The notes under the pieces are model-generated. The model was not told the origin of the DNA, made no database searches, and worked only from the letters and a program-made list of their open reading frames with translations. Positions 57,209-64,000 of a stretch of DNA of 64,000 nt are shown one piece after another. Source of the stretch: Camillea tinctor (lineage: Eukaryota; Ascomycota; Sordariomycetes; Xylariales; Xylariaceae); contig MU394079.1 of assembly GCA_022578605.1 (NCBI GenBank), forward strand, positions 124,001 to 188,000, written 5' to 3'. Both the position numbers and the translations under genes were made by a program. The first letter of the stretch is position 1; every line of letters begins with the position of its first letter.

Positions 57209-59198
57209 CACTTTCTCACCTTTCTTCTTCTCCTTCTCACCCCTTTCTTTACGGTAAATGAGAGCAAATGAAACCCGTCGGGACGAACGTACATAGTATT
57301 CTTGGGAGAGAAGAAGGTACATGCGAAGGCGATGGAGGGAAAAGAAGGAAAGCAATCTCTATTGCTGCGACTATATTCCCCTTCTCATCTGGTATGGTTT
57401 TATGCATTGGCTAGGCGTTTAGGTCTTTAGGATACTTACTATTACTTACTTACCTAGTATTTATTTTAATGGTACTATCATATGACTCCTGCTTATATTT
57501 CTCAATATAATGGACATAGTCACCATCATTTTGACCACCCTTCTACCTATGAATGTTATATTGAGTCTCGCTATCGCTTACAGGGTTTCATCGACGCCGT
57601 AGTTATTGATTGCTGCTTATCTACCTACACTAAGCAGGTTGCCCGGCCTGGGATGTTTTTAAGAGTTCCAAAAGCACGCGTTGGGATACATACATACATC
57701 GCGACCCGCACAGACCGGTTCATTATATTACACAGGTACGCGGCTTACATGCGACGATCTAGGTAATCCCCCTTTTTTGGCCAGGTACCACCAAATTCAG
57801 CTCAGTCTACCCGTCTATGCACCGCATTTCAACGCGCTCGAGTTCCTCGCTCTCGCTAACTCAGTCGCTCAAACTTCACTTGCCGAACCAGCCGAGCGAG
57901 ACCGTATTCCATTTCATCCATTGTAACCCGCAGATAAGGGAAAATTCCCTACGTACTCCGTACATGCTGCTGCAACCCCTCTCCCTGATGAGCAGAAAAT
58001 AGAACTGGGGTAGTATTCAATAGATGGATAGGTAAAGTGAGCCTGGCTTAAGGCTGACGCTCTGACCCAAACCAAACATAAGCTTGGTTGGGGGGTGTTT
58101 CCCCATACCTAGGTATTCGGAGATATACCTAAAGAAAGGGGAACGGACGGCAGTTCTCTATAGGTCGTCCCCATATACCCCGGCTCAAGCTTTGTCCTCC
58201 TAGACCACTACCTACACACAACCTCCCCCCCCTGTATTTGGTGATTTCCTCGTCTTAGTTAATCAATGCTAATTTTAATCTCGACAAAACTCTTATGACC
58301 GACTGATTTTTTCCCTCCCCAGTTTCCTTTCTTTCGACGCGTTCTCGTTTCGCGATCCAAGAAGAAAAACTTGGGCACTCGGACTTGAGGCATATATGCA
58401 CGCGCCTTGACGTGCAAATTTCCGGCCGACACCTCGGTGAAAAGAGGGCTCTGGCCTTTTCCCTCGCCTCGTATACTACCGCATAGAATCAGGAAAGTGA
58501 TTTTTCTACCCCCCACTTTTAATCCCTGAAATCCGTTTTCCTACGTAGATCAACCAAAGATAGATATTTTTTATTGGAGAGTAACAGAAAGGTGGGAATA
58601 CCTGTGCGAACCTTGGCTTCTGGTTGGCTCTACCACATTACTTGCTGTTTATTCCTAGTTGATCTACGTAGAAAAACGGGATCCAGGGATTAAAAGTGGG
58701 GGGTAGAAAAATCACTTTCCCGATTCTATGCGGTAGTTGTGGTTTGGAGGCTCGAGAGATTTTGCCTGCCTACTTTATCTTCATCGGTTCGTGCGCCCTA
58801 GGAGAAATCTGCGCGGGTCTTGGAGGGGTTGCAGGCATAGATCTAGACTGCAAGATACCTGTCGTAATTTTTCTTGGCTTTACGAGGACTAGGGATCACG
58901 GGATTGGCTTACTCCTGTCACTCGGTTGCTCGTCGGTAGGTAGGCTGTGAGAATATACCTAAATATGCATCACAAGCGATCGTTGGGGGGAAGAGGGGGA
59001 GAGGGGGGGAGGATCAGAGCTTCCCGCTCAAAGTGTGCTGAATAGGAGCGTCTAACGAATATGTATCGATTTTCGAACCTCACCCCCTCCATCCATCCAT
59101 CTCACCCCCTAACATCTTTCCTGTTGAGCGCGGACAACCCCTCTCCCTCCAACCATCCAAGCCCGGTGTACACAATCTCCGTATATCGTAAGTCCAGC
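57209..59198. other. Gene-free spacer with inverted-repeat element
   Basis: 2 kb between the GH47 stop and the stop of the gene at 59199 (convergent). It contains the terminal-inverted-repeat element 58475-58737, a small GGGG/CCCC hairpin near 58090-58106, and G-rich runs (58985-59011). The open frames at 57482, 58259 and 58696 are not supported; the last two are the same inverted repeat read from each side. Confidence 0.6.
58475..58737. mobile_element. Short element with 80-bp terminal inverted repeats (MITE-like)
   Basis: The left arm 58475-58554 (begins ACTACCGCATAGAATC, ends CTACGTAGATCAAC) is matched in reverse complement by 58658-58737, with 75 of 80 positions identical. The 103-bp centre has no coding capacity. 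The palindrome CTACGTAG lies near the inner end of each arm. Length 263 bp and long arms fit a foldback or MITE-like element. No convincing target-site duplication is visible. Confidence 0.8.
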
Positions 59199-59885
59199 TC
59201 ACCGCGCCACCACCCTCACCCTCCCCCCCAACGCCCCCCTCGCAAACGGCACAAACTCCTCCCCGTACCGCCCCCGCAGCTCCAGCACCTCCAGCTCCGG
59301 CAGCACCTCCAGGTACCCCACCACGTGCCGCCAGAACACGCACGGGTCCGCCCTCTCCGGCACCCACTCCGTCAGCCACTCCACCCGCACATACGTGACC
59401 CCCCTCCCCCTATCTCCTTCTCCTTCCTTCCCCTTCCCCTTTCCTCCCTTGTCTCTCGCGCCGCGCCCGAAAACCCGCCCCAGAAACCCCACCGCGGCCT
59501 GCGCCCCCGCGCCCCCGACCTCCACGCACAGCCCCCGCGCCAGGTCCCACCGCGGCACGCCCCCGCACGTCCACGTCGTGAGCACGCCCCCGTGCCCGAA
59601 GCGGAACGCCGCCGTGCTGTGGAACAGAGGCAGGGCTTCGGAGCGGAGGAGCCGGCAGGTGAGGAGGAGGGCCGGAGGCGGGGAGGAGTTATTGTGATGG
59701 GCAGGAAGGGGAGGGAGAGAGTACCCCCCGAAGGCGGAGTATGAGGTTACGCTCGTGGTGTAGAGCGCGGCGCAGTGGGTGTAGATTAGGGTGCGGAGCT
59801 CGGGGGGGAGGAGGTTGAAGAAGGGGGATTGGGGTTGTGGATGTGGAGGAGGGGGGGTTGAGGTTGGGGTTTGGGCGGGTGGCAT
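59199..59885 (-). CDS. Fungal LPPELR-type protein (F-box-like/DUF family)
   Basis: A single frame of 228 residues from the ATG at 59885. After a Pro/Thr-rich start comes FFNLLPPELRTLIYTHCAAL, the short helical motif that opens many fungal proteins related to F-box or DUF7730-type families, followed by LLLTCRLLRSEALPLFHSTA (the 'L.TC...R.EA...F' block typical of them) and WLTEWVPERADPCVFWRHVV. A Gly/Lys-rich insertion (about 145-165) separates the halves. The coding region is extremely GC-rich. The stop falls at a possible donor (CG|GTGAGC), so a further exon to the left is possible. A (CAA)17 tract ends 9 nt before the start codon. No specific function is known. Confidence 0.6.
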   Translation of the reverse strand: MPPAQTPTSTPPPPHPQPQSPFFNLLPPELRTLIYTHCAALYTTSVTSYSAFGGYSLPPLPAHHNNSSPPPALLLTCRLLRSEALPLFHSTAAFRFGHGGVLTTWTCGGVPRWDLARGLCVEVGGAGAQAAVGFLGRVFGRGARDKGGKGKGKEGEGDRGRGVTYVRVEWLTEWVPERADPCVFWRHVVGYLEVLPELEVLELRGRYGEEFVPFARGALGGRVRVVAR

Positions 59886-59894
59886 TTTCTTCTT

Positions 59895-59944
<50 letters not shown>

Positions 59945-60706
59945 GCAGTGGTACTAATGATAATGATTGGTAGTTTGTGAGGGAGGTAAAAAGGTAGATC
60001 TCTTTATATATGAAGGTTTATTTATGTGTGAGATACGGGCTACGCCGCAAGGAAAGGAGGTGAGCATGACCAACTGCATATATAAACGCAGTTGGTTCCT
60101 CTATATACTCTGGTCCTGCATACTTAGTCATCCTTGGGCTGGGACCGTAACCCGTTCACAACATTAGCTCTCACCTGCTGTTATCCTTGGTAGTGCGGGA
60201 GCGTGTGTAAGTGGCTAGATTGACTGATGTTTCTTTTTTAATTCTGTCAATCTGATATGAGGTCTAACTATAGTAACCTTGATTATCTGTGGCTGTTCTA
60301 ATCCTCTTCCCTGCTTACTCCCACCCCTACAAAATTTATGGGGGTGTAGTATAACAACTTCACTGGCGATGCTACTAGATAGACAAGGGGGGTAGTAGAT
60401 ATATTCAAGTCCCCTATCAGGAATATCTAACCGGATACTTGCCTATGCATTTGTAGTCCCACGTCGAATGTATACAAACTATCCCCATCCATACTTGGCT
60501 TGACTCATACATGTCCCCTTTCACAGAACATAGTGATCGCATACTATGGACGTTTTGGATAAACAAATTTTATATTCTGTAATGACTGTTGGGTAATGTG
60601 CGCAGTAGAGGAGAAAGAATCATGAGTGAATCTCCAGGCGATCACTCTGACTGTATATGCACACACATAGCTCAATGTTTGACATCTAGTCGGGTTCCTC
60701 CTGGTG
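59886..60706. other. Upstream region of the LPPELR gene and 3' region of the BTB gene
   Basis: 821 bases with the TTG repeat, a 9-bp-stem hairpin built on CAACTG/CAGTTG (60069-60096), and otherwise unremarkable sequence. No gene seen. Confidence 0.5.
59895..59945. repeat. (TTG)17 trinucleotide repeat
   Basis: Seventeen uninterrupted TTG units, reading as (CAA)17 in the leader of the minus-strand gene that starts at 59885. It would lie in the 5' UTR. Confidence 0.95.
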
Positions 60707-61414
60707 CTATGGTTCGGACGTAGTATCACTCGTATAATCATCACCCATTAGAATCGTTGAACCTATTTCCACCTTTGTTTTGATGATGACACCAGTAGGC
60801 ACGGCTTCATCGTCAAACATCATCACTCCACCCTGCCGATACCGCATTTTACGGCATTGATCGCCACACTTTTCCGGCTTGCCGTGGTGGGAAGGCTTAG
60901 CTGTTGGGCATACCGGAACCTTCTTTATACCCCAGCCAGTAGAAATATCCACCCTGGTGTTATGGTCGCTCAAGCTGGAGAGCAATTCCGGACTCAGGTC
61001 GGAAACAACACTAATCGACTTCTGAATCTTGACAGCCTGGAGATATTCCTTACTGGAAATCCAGCTTTCCAGCTTGTGTACTCCGAAGAATCGAGCTTCG
61101 CCTAACAGAGCCGCGTATTTCACATAATCGAACGTCAGGGTTGTCGTATCAAAGAACAACGGGGGAGTCTGGGTGCGGAGGAACTCTAGGATATGTTCGA
61201 AGAGCTGAGGATTCCGATCGATGAAAATTGATGCCGCGAAGTTTATAAGACGCCCCTGAAAATATAAGCTTTCGCCGACGAGCGTCTTTCGTGATGCTTT
61301 GAATTCACGTCCGCCAACATCTAGAGTGATAATTTGCAACCCGACTAGATCATCCAAGTTTGGAATGGTAAGATCACATCTTACGCCAAATGGGTTGGAA
61401 TTATTACCCTCCAT
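60707..61414 (-). CDS. BTB/POZ (KCTD, T1-type) domain protein
   Basis: A single frame of 235 residues from ATG 61414. Residues about 25-120 form a BTB_2/T1-type domain: LQIITLDVGGREFKASRKTL, then LINFAASIFIDRNPQLFEHI, LEFLRT, and YVKYAALLGEARFFGVHKLE. This LDVGG...F..S..TL plus IDRNP..F..IL pattern is that of KCTD/T1 tetramerisation domains, which mediate oligomers and in animals act as cullin-3 adaptors. The C-terminal half (VPVCPTAKPSHHGKPEKCGD, then CRKMRYRQGGVMMF) is Cys/His-containing and unrecognised. The tail is acidic. No intron is needed. A role as ubiquitin-ligase adaptor or scaffold is only an inference. Confidence 0.88.
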   Translation of the reverse strand: MEGNNSNPFGVRCDLTIPNLDDLVGLQIITLDVGGREFKASRKTLVGESLYFQGRLINFAASIFIDRNPQLFEHILEFLRTQTPPLFFDTTTLTFDYVKYAALLGEARFFGVHKLESWISSKEYLQAVKIQKSISVVSDLSPELLSSLSDHNTRVDISTGWGIKKVPVCPTAKPSHHGKPEKCGDQCRKMRYRQGGVMMFDDEAVPTGVIIKTKVEIGSTILMGDDYTSDTTSEP

Positions 61415-62510
61415 GTTGCCTGATTTTCAAATCCGCTGACTGGAGTAGCTCTAAGTGTTAAAGAGGTTAAAGTGAGCGGTCGTAAGAAAGAGGGGGCGAT
61501 TGTTCAAAAGAGATTTGTATCTGTAGAATATCCAGTATCACTACATGTTATGCAGTAATGCCCGTTGAAGAGAAGGCAGCTCTCCTCGATCATACGCAAT
61601 AGATTGACCCGTGAATTCATGTGCAAACGGCGCGAGGTTGAAAACAAATAATTCAAGCACTCGAATTACACCCTACTGATACTTTGCGTGTCATATCATT
61701 GGAGAGCCTCGTAGTTGATATTATCCGACCCATGCATATCCGTCCTGCTAAAGCGGTAAGTAGCATCCCCTCCCGTCACTTATTCCATAACTAGGTAGAT
61801 ATTGTAGTTGCAATACTCAATACTTGGGATCTGATATCTGACACATCACTCACTGAACAGTTTCAACGCTACAACTAATGTAGCCACTAACTATGCCATG
61901 TCGTTAAACTTGAGGGAACACGAGTGAATGTATACCCAACAGCATTTCGAAGCTTTGTATTTTTTTTATATCAACGGGAAAGAGAGAGATTCCGTTGGAC
62001 CAAACGCGTATACGTACATAAGGCCGCCTTCAAACGAATAAACTGCTATTCTGACCTTCTATCTTTGAGAACATATCATATACTCTGTGATACCGGCGTA
62101 TTGGATTCAATTAAATACCAGTGGATTTCTGTACCACTCGGTGACTGTTCCTTACCATTATGTGCTCGCCTTGTTTTTTTCCTCCCTGTAGAGATGGCAT
62201 AGTTCATTGGTAGGAGTGATTGAAAACAATTCAAGTCTTAGTTACCTAGTATTCATCTACGATAAAAAAAGAAGGGATGCCAAAAGTAGTTGTTCCTATA
62301 ACATCTTCGTTTGTATCAAGAAGTAGTACAAGCCTGCCTGCTTACATATCTGTCGACAAGTCTGTCCTAGAGTTAACGACATCGGTCTCTTGCATTAATT
62401 ATGTTTCATATTTATGTAGAGAGGAGAATTCGGAATTTAAATTTATGAGCTAAGTAGAAGTGCAAATTTATGTGACCTATGAAATTACAATGGTAACCTG
62501 GTTGAGATCT
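61415..62510. other. Spacer between BTB gene and monooxygenase gene
   Basis: 1.1 kb, AT-rich, upstream of the BTB gene and downstream of the monooxygenase. The plus frame 61924-62202 has no recognisable content. No RNA gene or repeat stands out. Confidence 0.5.
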
Positions 62511-64000
62511 TTATGACCAATCACCAGCGAACTTGATGGGCCTCCCTGCTTCTAAATCGGCCATCAGGTCATCGACAGACCAAAGCTCGTATGTATGGCC
62601 TGGGGGGATGTTGGTGTTTTGGAAACTTGTGCCATTTTGTAGATGATCGAGGGCCTTGTAATAGTTATCCCTAGCGTACTGTTCCGGGTCGTGCTTCCAG
62701 ATCCACTGCCCGTATTCGGACTTGATAATACTCGGGTCCCGCTCAACGGCTTTTGTGTCCGGGTTGTGGCGACGCTGCTGGTTAATGAAACCAATTTTTT
62801 GACAGCAAGATACTCGTTCGAAGCTTGAAAATGGTTGTCAACTCACTATTCTTCAAGGGAATTTAAATTGGTACAAACTCACCGGAGCTTGTTATGGATC
62901 TTTGTAGCCCATTTGATACCATCTTTCCCGCCTAGCTGCAGACAAGTAGCGAGTGAAATTGCGCCTTCAATTCCCTGATTTACGCCTCCGCCAGAGCTTG
63001 GTAAGAATGTGTGAGCAGCATCACCTACTTGGACTACACGGCCAAGAGGTGAGACTATATTCGGTTGGGGATTCCTCCACATAAGTTTCCAGTCGATGAT
63101 CCCATCTTCTGGTGTACATTTTATCAGCTTTTTAGCTTGCTCAGAGAATTCTGGGACAACCTCTGTTAGGTGATCGAGGACCTTGTCGGCACTGACTGTC
63201 TCACTCCATGACTCCTTCGCAGTCCCGGTATCCTATATCCACGATTATCAGTTTGAAATACACCAAGTATTAAAGGAGCTACCAAACCTTGTGCATAAGC
63301 AACCAGCTTATCGTTTCTTCGTTGCGGAAAACAGAAAAATCAGTCCCCGGTCTTGTATATGTGTTAGTGAAATCTTAAAAAAGAACAGCGTATGTGGAAG
63401 CGCTGCATACCCGTGCCATAGTTCGAAATGCGGATGTCCTCCATCTAGAATCTTGAAGCGTTCCCTGAGCTCGGGATCATCCATAATTCTCTCTACCGGA
63501 AACGCTGTCCTAAAGCTAGCCAATCCACTGTTCCAGGCTCGGATATCGTGGCCATTGACGATCTTGTGCGATTTGGTACCAATCCCGTCTGCTGCGACTA
63601 CAACGTCGGCCTCCAGCTTCTGGTTATTGTCCAGAACAACTCCAGCTTTCTCATTGTTCTCGTAGTACTCGATAGCACGATGTCCGTACTCTACCCTAAT
63701 CCCGAGCCTGTTGAGCTGCTTAATCAGCATCTTGAGGAACTTCGGCCTGTTGTGGCGATAGATCCTAAGTGGGCTGTGTTGCCTGTCATCAGTCGATTCT
63801 GTTTTCAACTGGGCACTCCAGTTGAACGGCGCTGGCTGCGTGAGAAATTCTCCTGTAAGCTTGTGATAAGATATCCAAGGGTCTGGCGCGATCCGCTCGT
63901 TCTCATCAATAAGTTCTGGCCAGGTCTGGATGTGTTTGATAACTTGAGGTGCCACCGTGAAGAAATCACCTATGGTTATATTATTAATAAAAAGAAACAT
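62511..64000 (-). CDS. FAD-dependent monooxygenase (salicylate-hydroxylase-like), 5' end missing
   Basis: The visible exons are 63411 to about the right edge, 63351-63288, 63232-62883 and 62823-62511 (introns 59, 55 and 59 nt); they join in phase to about 430 residues. A likely acceptor (ACCATAG) at about 63971 means the last 30 bases may be intron. The Rossmann GxGxxG start lies outside. Visible family blocks are the DG motif VVVAADGIGTKSH, the substrate-domain strand FRTAFPVERI, and the GD motif GRVVQVGDAAHTFLPSSGGG followed by NQGIEGAISLA, which binds the FAD pyrophosphate. The C-terminus (KSEYGQWIWKHDPEQYA, ending AGDWS) is typical of fungal members. Such enzymes hydroxylate aromatic or polyketide substrates with NAD(P)H and oxygen; the substrate is unknown. 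The second intron begins GTTTGG, a weak donor, but the frame and conserved LLMHK|DTGTAKESW demand it. Confidence 0.88.

Noticed and set aside
59061..59744. 227-aa plus-strand frame opposite the LPPELR gene.
   Set aside because: Pro/Arg/His-rich antisense translation of a very GC-rich exon; the minus-strand frame has family motifs.

Overview
The window is a stretch of nuclear chromosome from a filamentous ascomycete (Pezizomycotina, most likely Sordariomycetes; a xylarialean fungus would fit, but that is a guess). The grounds are the many short GT-AG introns (47-190 nt) with CTAAC or CTGAC branch sites, the protein families, the low-complexity Ser/Pro/Gln-rich proteins, and spacers full of TAGGTA/CCTACC words. 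Gene models below were assembled by hand from the reading frames. For most spliced genes the exon phases add up to an uninterrupted protein; transcript support would still be needed.

Layout. 1-998 (-): N-terminus of a probable PAK-type kinase (Ste20), running off the left edge. 999-7271: 6.3 kb spacer ending in the long leader of an Scp160/vigilin multi-KH protein (7272-11327, +). 12945-15929 (-): Rsc9 (ARID) subunit of the RSC chromatin remodeller, divergent from an unrecognised low-complexity protein (17046-18506, +). An assembly gap of 10 N in homopolymer lies at 18803-18812. 19448-22408 (-): ataxin-10/Ctr86-like protein. 23588-25872 (-): secreted covalent FAD oxidase. 26994-28147 (+): methylthioadenosine phosphorylase. 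28831-33418 (-): Mediator subunit Med13, divergent from Enp2/NOL10 (34555-36785, +). 36969-37510 (-): small single-pass membrane protein. 37511-40527: gene-free. 40528-44510 (+): large coiled-coil protein. 45198-45539 (-): mitochondrial ribosomal protein bL33m. 46666-47790 (+): FMN-binding split-barrel protein. 48583-50462 (-): membrane-anchored spermidine-synthase-like protein, divergent from Rad10/ERCC1 (51346-52563, +). 55459-57208 (+): secreted GH47 alpha-mannosidase. 59199-59885 (-): fungal LPPELR-type protein. 60707-61414 (-): BTB/KCTD-type protein. 62511-64000 (-): FAD monooxygenase, cut by the right edge.

Most genes are core functions (transcription, chromatin, RNA binding, ribosome biogenesis, mitochondrial translation, methionine salvage, DNA repair), each with its own promoter, often in divergent pairs. 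I see no biosynthetic cluster inside the window, although the right-edge monooxygenase could belong to one outside it. The most notable non-gene structures are two short elements with long terminal inverted repeats (53371-53620 and 58475-58737; MITE-like), a 20-bp-stem hairpin at 54333-54379, a leader intron of SCP160 that encloses a complete five-codon upstream ORF, and a ubiquitin-interacting-like motif at the C-terminus of the Rad10 homologue. I did not find a clear undescribed multi-gene system.
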